Shown here: positions 13,071 through 25,668 of the stretch, one piece after another
Layout: the number at the start of each line of letters is the position of its first letter
How positions within the stretch are numbered: position 1 is the first letter of the stretch
NCBI GenBank assembly: GCA_000442125.1
Contig: KE546978.1
Location: 558,001 to 622,000, forward strand
From: Opeltia flavorubescens
Lineage: Eukaryota; Ascomycota; Lecanoromycetes; Teloschistales; Teloschistaceae
Reading direction: 5' to 3'
DNA: 64,000 bases
The notes under the pieces: generated by a model
What the model saw: only the letters and a program-made list of their open reading frames with translations
The model's database searches: none
What the model was told of the DNA's origin: nothing
Program-made: the position numbers and the translations under genes

Positions 13071-13958
13071 CTAGAAAATAAAAGCTAGTATTTATTGCAA
13101 GTAGTCTATAAATATTAAAATACTAGAAATTATAATCTAATACTTATTTTAAATAGCCTATAAATATTATAATTCTAGGAAATAAGGTCTAGTACTTATT
13201 TTAGGTAGTCTACTAGTATTATAAATCTAGGAATTAAAATCTAGTATTTATTATTTATAATAATAACTAATATATATTCTAAAAAATTTATTTTAACATT
13301 TATTAAAACCGGTAAACCTAGTATTCTATATTAAAAAATACCTACCGCTTTTTATCGATACTAGTTACTAGATATCCTTAAACTAGAAAATAGAATATAA
13401 GGCTTATTAGTATAAAAGCTAGTTATATTATAGGCCGGGAAATAAGATAAAAAATATATCGATACTAATCGCTAGATATCTTTAAACTAGAAAATAAAAT
13501 ACGAGGTTTATTAATATAAGAGCTGGCTATATTATAAGCTAGGAAATAAGATAAAAGGCTTATTAATACGAGAACTAGCTATATTATAGGCTAAAAAATA
13601 AATTAGGAGGTATATCCGCACGAGAGCTAGCTATATTATAGGCTAGGAAATAAACTAGAAGATATATCGGTATAATAAATAGCTATACTTTAAACGAAGA
13701 AATAAAATAGGAGGTATATTAGTATAAATAAAAGTAACTATTTATATTAAAAAATATAATAAAAAGTTTATTAGTATAAAAAAAAGTAATAATTTATACT
13801 AAAAAATATAATAAAAGGCTTATCAGCGTAAAAAAGAGCAACGGCCTATATTAAAAAATATAATAGAGGGCTTATCGATATAGAGAAAAGTAATAGTATA
13901 TATTAGAAAATAAAATAAAAAGTTTATTATTATATAAGCTAGTAATAGTATATACTAT
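13071..13958. repeat. 52-bp minisatellite, about 17 units
   Basis: A CTAGAAAATA-like box recurs every 52 bp without a break in phase: 13071, 13123, 13175, 13227, 13279, 13331, 13383, 13435, 13487, 13539, 13591, 13643, 13695, 13747, 13799, 13851 and 13903, fading after 13955. Units fall into subtypes: the first four carry a TAGTCTATAAATATTA half, the middle ones an ACTAGCTATATTATAGG half, the last ones a simpler AGTAAT half. Since 52 is not a multiple of three the array cannot encode a simple peptide repeat. Confidence 0.93.
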
Positions 13959-16416
13959 TATAAGCTTATTAATAAGATATATATTATTTATATAACCTAA
14001 ATATTAGAATTAAAATTAATATTAGAGGAAATAATAGTAAATATATATAATCGTAATTTACTTAAAATTATTATAAATATATATTCTAATTTTTTTTTTA
14101 AATATATATAGTTTTCTTTTAACTAATACTAAAACTTTTAACCTTTTATATAATTTTAATTTAACTTCTTTTTAATTATATAAATTCTTTTTTATTATCT
14201 ATAATTTTTAAATTCCTCGATCGCGTATATTATTATAAATATATTTTCCTATAAATACATTTATAAAATATATTTTATTTACTTTAAACTTTATAAATAA
14301 AGCTTTAAATATATATATACTATTCTAATTCTTATTTTAACTTATTTTAATTCCTTTTTTAACTTATTCTAATCCTTTAACTAGTAATTCTAAACTTTTA
14401 ATTTCTATTAGCTAGTATTTTATTTTTAATTCATTTTATATATTTATTAAATAAATATATTAAATTTTAAACTTTACTAATAAATAATAAATTTCCCTAA
14501 TTCTATAAATTAGAAACTTACTTTAGTTTATATAAATATATTTTTATTTTTTTTTCTCTAACTTAACGCCTTTAAGTATATTTTAATAAAATTTAATTTT
14601 TAATTAGTAGATTTTACTAATATAGTATAGTTCGTTATTAAAGATATTACTTATAGTAAAATAGGAGCTTATTCTATTAAATAATAAACTTTTAAAGTTT
14701 TAAGAAGTATCTAAAATTATTTTAGGCTTAAAATATAAAAGTAAAAAGCTAGAGATAAAAGTACTATAAATAACTAAAAAATATAAAGATAAAATTTACC
14801 CTATTATTATTCGCGCTATTTTAGTTTATAAAACTAACTTTAAACTTTTTTTAATTTCCTTTAAAAAGGACGGCTTTATTACCGCTAAATATTCTTATAA
14901 AAACTATTAAAAAATCGAGCTCTATAATACCGCTTAAAAAGCCTTTTAAATATAGTATATAGCTTTTAAAAAAAAATTAATATATATTTATTTAAATATT
15001 ATTATAAATGTAATTTATTTTATAAAAACTTATATAATAAATATATAATAAAATTTTATAATTAAATTCTAAGCCTATAAAACTTTTAATTCTATTTAAT
15101 CGAGTAAAAACTAAAAACCTATTTTTATAACCCCTTAATTAACCTAAAAGTATATACTAGCTAATAGATATAAAACCTAGAGCCTCTTAAAATAATATCC
15201 GCTTTATAAAAAATTTAATATATTTTAAAAAAAAACGGTTTTATTTAATATTATTATTTTATAGAGCGATAAGTACTAAATAAAATTATCGCGCCTTAAA
15301 AAAAGCGATAGGTTAAATTTATCTAGTATATTTCTAGAATATAATTTAAAATTAAAAAAAAAATTTTATAGATTTAGTAGAAGAATATAAAATATAAATA
15401 ATAATATTAAAGAATATAAACGGGATAAAAAAAAATTACTATAAATCTTTTACTTTTTTATTTATAGTATTTTAGTACTTTAATACCTATTTTATATTTT
15501 AATATTCTATTTTCTAGCTTCGGTTATTCTATATCTATTATATTATACTATCTTAACTAGCTTTATTTATTTTCTATATCCAAGTATTAAATTATATTAA
15601 TATTAATAGCTAGTTTTAATATATCCCCGTAGCTATTAAGAATAATAGCTACTATTTTAATATAATAATATAGATAAATAATAAATATAATTATTTATTT
15701 AAAGACTTAAATTATAAATCTAATAATAATTATTTTAATAATAGTAATTAACTAGAAATAAAAAACCCTAATTTTTCTAGAGTAAAACGATTTAAATAAA
15801 TATAAATAAAAATAAATAAATAGGTTTATAATATTTTATACCTAATTAACCTTTATAAAAAATATATCGAGCCGCTAGCCGGTATAAAGGTATATCTTAT
15901 CTTATCCTAAAAAATAAACGTTACTTATAATATATAGAAGCGTTATTTTAATAATAGAGGTAATATAAAATCTATACTAAATAAATACGCTATTAAGAAG
16001 CTAAAATATAATATTAAAGCTCCTCTATTTAAATTAAATATACTATTTTAAAGTAATATAAAAAAGGTTAAAAACTTCTAGATCGATTATAACCCAAAGC
16101 TTAATCTAGCTTTTTTAAAAATTAAAAAGCTTAAATATCTAAAATTAAAGAAGGTTATAGAATAGAAAAAATAGAGACCGTATATTTTTAACCGTTAATT
16201 ATTAATTATTAAATATTATTCTTTTACTTATAGTTTATTAATTAATTAGTTAATATTTTTTCTATTTTACGAAATAACAATTAAAAATACTAGATCTAAT
16301 AGACGGGCGTTTTATAATAGAAGATTCACGATAAACGATTTACGATACGATCTTTAATTAATACGACACGTTATTTAGTTAATATATAGGTATTATTATC
16401 TAGTATTCTTATATAT
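13959..16416. other. Unassigned decayed sequence
   Basis: It starts with a pyrimidine-rich stretch (about 14080-14560). From about 14600 to 15300 the plus strand has a coding-like texture (long frames broken at former Gln/Trp codons) that I cannot assign. Around 16313-16380 a short patch retains several CACG and ACGA words and appears less decayed. No LTR or terminal repeat was found. Confidence 0.35.
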
Positions 16417-16552
16417 ATCAGGAATTAAGCTTTTTACTTTATATATACTATTTTACTATTATTAGGAATTCAGCTTCTTATTTTATACATACCGTTTTAC
16501 TACTATCAGGAATTCAGCTTCTTATTATATATATACCGTTATACTAGAGCTA
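16417..16552. repeat. 44-bp minisatellite, 3 units, second locus
   Basis: The core AGGAATTCAGCTTCTTAT occurs with GGAATT at 16421, 16465 and 16509, an exact 44-bp period. Period and core (AGG-AA-T-CAGCTT) match the array at 4935-5160 in the same orientation. The units here are less RIP-altered, keeping CAGC and TCAGG words. Confidence 0.88.
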
Positions 16553-17190
16553 GGAAATCGCTAATAAAATAGGCGTTTTTATACTATAATAGGGGTTAGA
16601 GTCTTTAGTATTTATAATACAATAGGTATATTATAAACCTAAAGACAATTAGTAAATATATTTTATAAAAGTTTAAGCACGTTAAATATCTTATTCAGGA
16701 GTATAAAAATATATCTAGACTAGCGAACGTAATAATAGTAAATAAAGAAAACGATTAAAATAAACCACTTTATACTTCGAATACTATATAAATTACGCCT
16801 ATAATTAAGTATAAATAGTAAAACGCTATAGAAAATAACGCCTAAAATAACTTAAATAGTTAAATTTATGATAATACCTTTAGCCCGCTAATTACTTTTT
16901 TTAATAATTAAAATTATAATCGATATATAACTCTATAACAAACTTTATATATAGTAAATTCCTTTACGCTATTATTAGAACGATAAAATCGATACCCGCT
17001 ATACTTTAACTTATACTAAAAATATATAGTAATTAGAGTATAATACCGAAAATACTATATAAAAAACGATTTTGAATATACTTTAGCGCTTTAGAGACGA
17101 AATATTTTTAGTAGAGTTTTATTACCTTAATTATTATAACTTTCTTAAGATTTTTTTAAAACTTTCTTGTAACCGTCTAAAAATAAACTA
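16553..17190 (+). pseudogene. Lightly decayed coding-like stretch, function unknown
   Basis: From about 16640 to 17120 the plus strand can be read for some 150 codons with few interruptions and a polar, Asn/Gln-rich composition, and it is less RIP-altered than its surroundings. I see no domain, no convincing start and no neighbour that suggests a role. It could be the N-terminal part of a retroelement Gag or a former host gene. Confidence 0.3.
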
Positions 17191-17305
17191 TATTTTGCAA
17201 TGTTCTTATAACTATTGTATAACTATTCGCAACTATTTTACTACCCGTAACTATTGTATAACTATTGTGCGAAAGTTGTACAATAGTTTTATTGGTAGTA
17301 GGAAA
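17191..17305 (+). repeat. Fragment resembling the Copia LTR
   Basis: The stretch contains spaced copies of ATAACTATTGTATAACTATT and a GCGAAAGTTGTACAATAG end. These align over about 80 bp, and almost perfectly over the last 35, with the reverse complement of the LTR at 4135-4299. It is therefore a relic LTR of the same family in the opposite orientation. I could not find a body for it. Confidence 0.6.
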
Positions 17306-19600
17306 GCCTATAAAGTTACTTTAATAGTTTTATATACTTTTTTATTCTAATATTATTAAAGAGAAATAGGTATATAGTAGTTAGAAACTTCCTTAAAAAT
17401 ACTATCTAGTTCGTTAATTAATAGGAATTTTTTAACGCGATAATTCTATAGCTCCTAATTATTAAATATATTCAAAATCGAAATTAATAAAATTATAAAG
17501 TTTAAGCCTTTTAGTTTAATAGTATCTTTATTAATCGATATAATATTAGTAAATTTATTATAGTCTCGCGAGATTAATAGATATCAATAACTATAGTTAA
17601 ATATTTGTAAACAACTAAATATAAAAGTTAATAAAGAAAAAAATAAAGAAGAAGTAGAAGGGCTACTAGATAAAATATTAGCCGCTAGACCGAAAAGATA
17701 TACCGATAATAATAGCCTAGATAGATTATTAAAATTAGGTTCTATTAATTAAACTAATATAAAAAGTAATCGACTAGGTAGTTAATAATTAGAGTTCTAA
17801 TTATTAGGTTTATTAAAATCGCTACTAGTAATATCGATAATCTATAAATGTTTATTAATAATTTAAAGCTTTTTAATAATTTAATAAAAAATTTTACTAA
17901 TATATTATATATAAAAATTTAAAGATAGACTTTTAGAAAAATATTCTTTAATAAATTATTTAAATTATTTATTTACCCCGTATAAATAAAAAGATTCCTT
18001 AAATAGTAAAGTCTAATATTATCCTAATAGGCCTACTATAGCTAATATAGCTAGTAATATAGAGGCTAGGAAAATCGATAATAGATATATAGGGGCTTTC
18101 TATCTAATAATATATTATATAATAGTTTTAGTAGTTAGTAGAAATATTTTAACCTCTTTAACTACTATAAATAATTAATAATATAATATAATAATTAAAA
18201 AACTATTAACTAGCCCTTTTTTTATAGGTGAAATCTAGTATTATAATAGCGCTAGTTCTTTTATTTATATTTTAAAGCTACTAGTAAAGCTAGTAAATAT
18301 CTATATAATTATCTAGGTATCCAGATTCTTCTTAAAATAATAGGGAAAATAGTTTAAAGACGCCGTAACACGTTCTACTAATTAATAATAGTATTATATT
18401 ATTCTAATTTTATACCGTTTTCTAGAGAATAGTAAAATATAACTATATATTAGATTAACGTTCCATCCAAAGCTTAATATAATAGTTATTTAATAGGTAA
18501 AATATAAAAGGTAAATATATAGGTTAATTTAGTTAATAGATCTAGATAATATTAGTATATAAAATCTAAAAGTTATAGTATAATATATAATAGCTATAAG
18601 TTAAGTTTATCCCCCTTTTCCTTTTATTCTACTTAGGAATTCTATATATTACTCGCCTGGTTATAGGCTTTATAAAGAGTTCTAGTAGGTATATAAATAT
18701 AATACGTATTAGTAATATTAGAAGGTATTTATATAAAAATAGGAGCGATAAATTAAATAATATAATAGGTGTAAATAAGCAGTTATAAGCACCGGGCTTA
18801 TAACCTATTAAAATTATATATATAGAATACTATTTAATTCATTAACTAATCGGCTCTACCTACTCTATATATAGATAAATCTAGTAGCTAGGGATACTCC
18901 TATACTAGTCTAATCCGATTAGATAAATAAAGCTCTACTAAAGCTTTATAGGAGTACCCGTCTTGGTATACTTAGCGGTATACTACTTGTATACTTTCGA
19001 TATACTTTAATTTATTTAAAAGATTATATTAAACTAATTTTCTTTTTTATAATACCTATATTATTAAACTATTTAATAATTTTTAAATATATTTAATTTA
19101 ATAAATACAACTTTAAAATTAATTAAAAGGAAAGTTTTTTTATATTTAAAAGCGATTATTACTATTAAAACTATTTAAAGAATTCTATCAATTAAATTAA
19201 AAAAAAATATTAAAGTATATCTAAACTCGTTTATAAAAAGCTAATTATTTAATTATTTAATAATCTAGAAATATTTTTAAAGCTTTTAAATATAAAATAA
19301 ATAGGTCTAATACCTTTTATATCTATTATATATAATTTAAATAACGAATCTTTTATTTTTTTAATAATAAATATCGATAAACGTTTAAAAGAATTTAGGT
19401 CTTTATACTTTATATTTATTTGAAAGTTTTAGGCCCTATTTTATTTAATAATTTATATGAAAACTTAAAAAAATAGCTATAATTATATAGATTATAAGTT
19501 CGCCGATTATATATTAATAGTAGTATTACCTTTTAATATCGCTAAAACTTTTATTAATAAATTTAAAGTAAATCTTCGATTTTTTTATTTTACCGACTAT
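17306..19600 (+). other. Unassigned decayed sequence left of the chromovirus
   Basis: Plus-strand coding-like texture occurs at about 17600-17830 and 18200-18600. These may be remnants of the Gag and 5' part of the chromovirus to the right, but no zinc knuckle or protease is clear. The stretch 18600-19000 is less decayed, and between 18970 and 19010 it carries several GTATAC palindromes. No match to the 3' LTR start at 23006 was found, so the 5' LTR of the chromovirus was not located. Confidence 0.35.
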
Positions 19601-19699
19601 TATAATCTTTTAAAAACTTTTTCGAAATAAATAACTAACGTATTTTTTAAAAGATATTTTTATAATAATAAAATTAAGTTAATAAAAGGTATATTTCTA

Positions 19700-20960
19700 T
19701 TTAAAACGATCTTTTATAATATAAATTATAATAAGCTAGCTATACTTTAGAAAACCTTTAAAAAAAACCTTAATAAAAGGTTTATTTATAGTAACTTTTC
19801 GGGTATTTTATCTTCTATATTATTTATTAAAAAGTTTAAAAAAAGTTTTAAATTTTATTTTAACTACTATAAATTTAATAAAGTTATTTAAAAAAACCGT
19901 TATTTTATCCTTTTTTATAGGAAATTCTAGACCGTTTATATAAGGCTAAAATCTTGATAAAACTAAATATTATCGCCGCTTTTAATAAATTTTATATTAT
20001 TAAAGGCTATAAATAAAAAGTAGTAATATAAATTTTATAACGTTTTTTTAAATAATTAGTATTTCTATTTAAATTATTTAATAGCCTAAATTTTTTCTAA
20101 AAATATATTATTAATATCTTTTATAAATATTGTAATATCTTTTATACTATTTATATTAATAATATCACTTTTTATAGTAATAATCTAAAAGAATATAAAT
20201 AATATATTTAAAAAGTACTAATAGTATTTAAGAATACTAATTTATTAATAGATATTATTTAATATAAATTTTATAATATCTAAATTAAATATTTTAATTT
20301 AATTAATACTACTAAAAGCTTTAAAATAGATTTTATATTAATTAAAACCATTGAAAACTAGAATAACTTTTAAAATATTATAAAAAAATTATTTTTTATT
20401 AAATTTACTAACTTTTATTAAAGTTTTGTTAAAAAATTTATTTTTATTATTAAACTTTTTTATAAATTTATATATAAAAATATATTTTTTTAATAAACTA
20501 CCGCCTATTAATAAATTTTTAATATTTTAAAAAAAACTTTTATTTTAAATATAATTCTAGTCTATTATAATTTTAAAGAAAAAATTATTATAGAAATTAA
20601 TATTTATAAAATTACTTTTAAAGAAGTATTCTCCTAATATAATAATAATAAACTTTTTATACTTATTATCTATTTCTTCTAAAAGATAACTTTATAGTAA
20701 ATTACCTATAAAATCTATAATAAAGAACTTTTAGTAATTATCTAGTATTTAAAATAATAAAGGTCTAAATTTAAAAAAATATTAATTATTTTTATTATTA
20801 TTATTAATTATAAAAATTTTAAATATTTTATATTTAATAAAATCTTTAATCGCTAATAAATTTAATAAATCTAATTTTTTTTTTACTTTATTTTTAAAAT
20901 TAAATACCGTCTAAATTATTAGAATATTAAGTTTAATATTTTAATTTAGTATATTAATAA
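19700..20960 (+). pseudogene. Chromovirus reverse transcriptase and RNase H remnant
   Basis: Near 19960-20080 the frame retains the finger/palm pattern I-I-A-A-F-N-K followed by a basic F-K-like end. Near 20135-20180 a Y-I-x-x-I polymerase box is recognisable. From 20560 to 20960 the RNase H order is visible: a D/N-A-like run, S-Q-Y, Y-x-I-Y-N-K-E-L and an F-I-F-K-I-x-Y-R ending. This matches the Ty3/Gypsy type and orientation. Fossil. Confidence 0.8.
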
Positions 20961-21249
20961 CCTTTTTAAAAAAGAAAATCTATATTTAAAATATTATAAA
21001 TAAATTTTTATTACCTTCGAGCTAATAGTTAATACTATTTTATAAAAACTATTAACGATTCAAATTTAAAGCTTAAAAATATTTTTAGTACTTCCGAAAC
21101 TTCTAATAATAAAAATAATAATTATTTATATTTTTTAAAAGATTTTATTACTAAAATCTTTTAAAATAACTTTTTTATAAAAAAAACACTTAAATTTTTT
21201 AATAATAAGGCTATATAATTTAAATATATTTCTTTAATAATATATAAAA

Positions 21250-22050
21250 AGCGAAACGAGTTTTTATACTATTAGAACTATTTATTTATCCCCGACTTTA
21301 AAACTTTAAAAAATCGCTTCTATAAATTATATTATAACTATTCTATTATTAGCTATTTTAAAAGAACTAAAACCTATAAACTACTATATCGAAACTATAA
21401 ATAATTTTTATAAATAATTTTAAAATTTTAAATATATAATATAATATATTTAAAATTATTACTTTTATATTAGAAATAAATTTTAATATAAATTTTAAAC
21501 TAGTATTTTAAAAGTTTTATTTATATTTATCTAGCGTTAATATAATATTTTAATAAACATTATTATTAAATTTCTCGAAAATAACGGATATAATATAGTT
21601 ATAATAATAATAGATTATTTATTAAAAATATACTATTATATATTTTATTATAAAACTAATAATATTAAAAAGTTTATCAAACTATTTAAAAATTATATTT
21701 AAAAAATATATAGTTTATTTAAAAGTATTATTTTTAATTAAAATACTTTATTTATAAATCGATTTTAAAAAGCTATTTATAAAAGAATTTAAATATTGAA
21801 AAATCTTTTTAATATTTTTTATTTTAGAATCGATAATTAAATTAAATATCTAAATACTATAATAAAGTAATACCTTTAAAATTGTATTATTGTTCTATAA
21901 AATATTTAGATTAAATAACTATTAACTATTAAATTTAATACTAATAATTATACTTTTAAATCTATTATAATAAGTTTATCTCGTATTAATTATAGATTCT
22001 ACCTTTTAATAGATTTAAAGCCCTTTAATACTTTTAGCCTAGATATTTTT
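21250..22050 (+). pseudogene. Chromovirus integrase remnant
   Basis: A degenerate HHCC region (about 21280-21420) is followed by a core in which a V-D-R-L-x-K run is visible near 21605. The position between RNase H and chromodomain is canonical for Ty3/Gypsy. Heavily broken. Confidence 0.65.
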
Positions 22051-22439
22051 TATAAAAAAACTAGTATAGCGAATAAATTTATTAATACTATAAAAGAAAT
22101 TTTTAAATATCTTCGTTTTAAAATAACGCTAGTATAAGCTAAATATACTAAATACGCTAATAATAGCCGCGTGCTAGTATTAAAATTTAATATTAGTAAT
22201 TTTATTTAATTTAATACCTATTATATTAAAATACGTAAATTTTTAAAAAAGCTGGATTATAAATATAAGGGGCCCTATTTTATATCCGAAATTATTAGTC
22301 TTGATATTTATTATCTAGAACTATTTTTAAAGTTATATATTTATTTTATTTTTAATATAGTTCTACTAAAATCTATTTTTAATAATTTCTATCTAGAATA
22401 AATAATTCCGTTACTACCGCTTATAGAAATCGACGGTAA

Positions 22440-22620
22440 AAAAGAATATAAGCTAGAATATATTTTAGACTCCCTATATTAATATAACTAGCTATATTAT
22501 TAGATTGAATAGAAAGACTATATCATATTATAGTTAATTTCTACCGAAAACCTAATTAATATTAAATACTTATTAGCTATTTTTTATATTTAATACTTCT
22601 ATAAGCCTTTAAAACTTTAT
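22440..22620 (+). pseudogene. Chromodomain remnant
   Basis: The plus-strand translation keeps the chromodomain layout: a Y-I-L-D-S strand at the start, an aromatic/W-K-like centre, a T-E-N-L-I-N run and a closing helix ending K-P-L-K. Chromodomains at the integrase C-terminus bind methylated histone H3 and steer insertion into heterochromatin. Here it is a fossil. Confidence 0.72.
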
Positions 22621-22869
22621 ATCTAAACCTACTATTAAATATTAATCTAAATATTATATTTTTCGCTTAATCCTGTTTATTATAATATTATAATTAAAAC
22701 GAGTAATTATTAAAGTATATAATTATTATAAGTTTTAAATAATACTATCCTATATATTTTAAAGGTATATTTTTATTTAAAAATCGCGAATTTAGGTTTA
22801 TAATAAAATTTTATTTTAAATTTATAAATAAAAATATAAAAGTAGTTATTTAATTACTAGAATTTCTTT

Positions 22870-23005
22870 TAAATTTCTTCGGAAGGCCTTCTAGTAGCCT
22901 TTAGATACTATCTCGCCCCCGGCCTTCTCCTTATTGACCGCCAGCGACCCCCGCCGCTACCCAAATAAACTATTCTCGCGGAGCTCGGAATATTAAAGGG
23001 GGGGC
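22870..23005 (+). other. RIP-spared GC pocket and polypurine tract
   Basis: This stretch is strikingly C-rich (runs such as CGCCCCCGGCC and CGACCCCCGCCGC) and still contains CpA words. It lies between the chromodomain and the LTR. It ends in AAAGGGGGGG (22995-23004), a good polypurine tract that primes plus-strand DNA synthesis in LTR retroelements, followed by C and the LTR start. Confidence 0.75.
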
Positions 23006-23250
23006 TGTAATATTACGGGATTAAAAGAGTTGATTTAAGGGGTATATAGATTTAAGCTGTTGAAATGAAAAATATATAAAATATTGTATAAAAAAAAAGA
23101 AAAAAAGGAAGAATCTCGTTATTAAATAGATATATAAATTACGCCTATAGGTTTTTTATATAAAACTAGTTGCTAAGCGAATATTATAAGAAAACTCTTA
23201 TTATAAATTTATATATTTGTTCTTGAAATTGTATACGCTAGTATTGTAAT
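23006..23250 (+). repeat. Chromovirus 3' LTR (end approximate)
   Basis: It begins TGTAATATTACGGG one base after the polypurine tract, a typical Gypsy LTR start. The right end is not certain. I place it near 23250, because sequence to the right aligns with the leader of the next retroelement family. No second copy occurs in the window. Confidence 0.6.
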
Positions 23251-23254
23251 ATAA

Positions 23255-23592
23255 GTTATATAATTTAGTTTTTTTATAAAATTGCTAATTATTTTAAAGC
23301 CTATACGCGAGATTTTTTTTTTTAGATTTCTTTCGCTATTTTATTAGGTAACTTTTTATAATTAAAAAGTAATTAGAATTATAAAATCGCTAAATAAATA
23401 ATCTACGAACTTCGGGTGAACGGAGCTATATAATAGAATATAAAGGACGTTTATTTAAATAATAAAAGGACTAATTATTAAAAAATTAATAGTTTAAAAT
23501 TTATAGAATTTTTATAAATTATAAACGCTATTTATATTAAATATAGCCCTTTTTCCTGCGAATTTTATATTCGCTGGGCCTCCGGTTTTATA
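23255..23592 (-). mobile_element. 5' LTR plus leader of a Gypsy element (214-bp LTR family, copy 3)
   Basis: 23380-23592 is a 213-bp LTR matching those at 25455 and 32603. The roughly 125 bp to its left also match the leader left of 32603. In minus-strand reading this is a 5' LTR followed by the start of the untranslated leader, after which the copy is cut by the chromovirus LTR. To its right lies polymerase sequence of the same family in the opposite orientation, so this copy seems to have inserted into another one. Confidence 0.72.
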
Positions 23593-25454
23593 TATATAAA
23601 GCTATTAAAATAAACTTTTAATTATATTAAAATTGTATTATTAAATTTTCTAATAGATTAGTAAAACCTTTATAAAGAATTTTTAAATATTAAAGCTATA
23701 AATAAATAATTAATACTAAAAAATATAAAATATATTCTAGTATTTTTAAAATTTATAGAATTTTATAAACGATTTATAAATAACTTTCTATAAATAACTA
23801 CTCTTTTAATTAATTTGATATTAAATATAAAAAGCAAATAAATTAAACCTAAATTTATTTAATTTAAAAAAGTATAAAAAATATTTAAAAAACTAAAAAA
23901 AAAGATTTTAAGCTTTATTTTAGAATATTATAATATAAATATTAAAATTTATAGAAAATTAAATATAATAAAATATAAAATAAAAGAAATTTTTAAATAA
24001 AAGTTAAATAAAAGTTTATACTAATATTAAATAGAGTTTTTCAATTATAAATTTAAAGATATAAAACTCTATTAAAATATATATAATAAAAAGCTTTATA
24101 TTATTATACTATTCACTTAAAATTAGTAGTATTATTAATAAAAAACTAAAAAAATAATTTATATAATTATAAATTATAATAATTTTAAATATTTTATAAT
24201 AATAAAAGAATTTATTATAAAATAAATATAATAAAGAGAAAAATTAATTATATTTAATTTCTATATAAAATATTATAGAAGTTTATTAAATATTACTAAT
24301 ATATTATTTAAAAATTTTGATATTATAAAATTTAATAATAGAAAAAATAATAATAATAATTTTTTATTTATTTTATAAAATGATTTTTATATTAAAAATT
24401 ATTAGTTTAAATAATAAAAAAATTAAATATTTATAAAAATTAAATAACTAATAATTTAATAATAAAACTATATCATATAATTATTATAAATACGCTTATT
24501 ATTTATAAAAATAAAAAAAAATTTAAAAAAATTTTTAAATTTTTAAATTTTATGAACTCCCGGCTTTTAATTTTATAGATTATTAAATTATAAAAATTCT
24601 TCTTAAATATATATTTTTATTATAAAATAACTTTTTAAATTTTAATAAAAAAACGTTTTTATTATAAAAATAATAATATTAAAGATTTACTATTAATTAA
24701 AAAAAACTTTTAAAATAAAAGGTCGAAAAAAATAAACTATATAATAGAAATTTAGTAATTTATATATTTAATCATCTAATAATAAAAATTTTTTTTATAA
24801 ATTATAATAATACTATAGCGGGTTTTTTATAGTTAAAAAAATAATAAATTATTATAAAATCTATTTTAATTGTTGAAAAATATAAATTTAATATTATAGA
24901 CTTTTTAATTAAATAGAATTAATTTTATTAAAAAATACAAAGTTATTTTATATAATAATAAATGACTTTATTATCAATTTACTATTTATAACCGACTTTT
25001 ATATAATAAAAATCTATAATTTAATTTCTTTATTAATAGATAGATTAATTAAATATCAAATTTACATTTTTATAATTAAAGATATTAATATAAAAAAGTT
25101 TATAAAATTATTATAGCGCGAATTTATAAAAGATTATATAGTTATATAAAAGATTAATAATAATAAAATATCGCTTTTTATAAATATATTTTAAAATACT
25201 TTTTTACTATTTATATATTAAGAAGAAATTTAATATTATAATTTATTTTTAAATTAACAGTTAAATAGAATATTAAAATTAAATTTTTAAATATAATCTA
25301 TAAGTTTACTATAATTATAAATAAAAAAAACAGTTATTATTATTTTCAATAGATTTTATCTATAATAATAATATTAATCGAAATTCTAATAAATTATTAA
25401 ATAAATTATTTATAAAATATATTACTATTTTATAAATTAAATTTAAAAATATAA
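23593..25454 (+). mobile_element. Gypsy pol fragment (same family, plus strand)
   Basis: Plus-strand remnant starting in the reverse-transcriptase thumb (an F-L-E-F-Y-K-R-F-I run near 23760) and running through RNase H (near 24030-24110) and the integrase zinc region to the integrase core (a D-R-L-I-K-Y run near 25040). It is an inverted copy of about 28166-30070 in the whole-length element to the right. It ends abruptly at 25454 against that element's LTR. Heavily RIP-broken. Confidence 0.82.
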
Positions 25455-25668
25455 TGTAAAGGTCGCTTGATAAATAGCCTGCGAACCTTTAGTTAACGAA
25501 GCTATATAGTGGAATATAAAAGATGTTTATCTAGATAAGAATAGAACTAATTATTAAAGAATTAGTAGTTTAAAGTTTATAGAGGTTTTATTAGATATAG
25601 ACGCTATTTATATTAAATATAGCTTTATTTCCTGCAAATTTTTCTTCTACTAGGCCTCCGGTTTTATA
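25455..25668 (-). repeat. 3' LTR of the minus-strand Gypsy element (214 bp)
   Basis: The plus strand shows TGTAAAGGTCGC at the left and GGCCTCCGGTTTTATA at the right. In element orientation it starts TATAAAACCGGAGG and ends CCTTTACA, the usual TG...CA form apart from RIP transitions. The copies at 23380 and 32603 are 213 and 214 bp. Confidence 0.85.

Larger units (their letters stand above)
19600..23250 (+). mobile_element. Ty3/Gypsy chromovirus fossil (3' part)
   Basis: This is a plus-strand Gypsy element. The domain order is reverse transcriptase (about 19.7-20.23 kb), RNase H (20.53-20.96), integrase (21.25-22.05), chromodomain (22.44-22.62), polypurine tract (22995-23004) and 3' LTR start (23006). 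Integrase after reverse transcriptase defines Ty3/Gypsy, and the chromodomain places it among chromoviruses, which use it to target heterochromatin. It has dozens of RIP lesions. The 5' end is not defined. The 3' LTR appears to end where sequence related to the next family begins. Confidence 0.82.

Noticed and set aside
13071-13958. CRISPR array
   Set aside because: Units are contiguous 52-bp tandem copies without unique spacers, and the context is a fungal repeat region.
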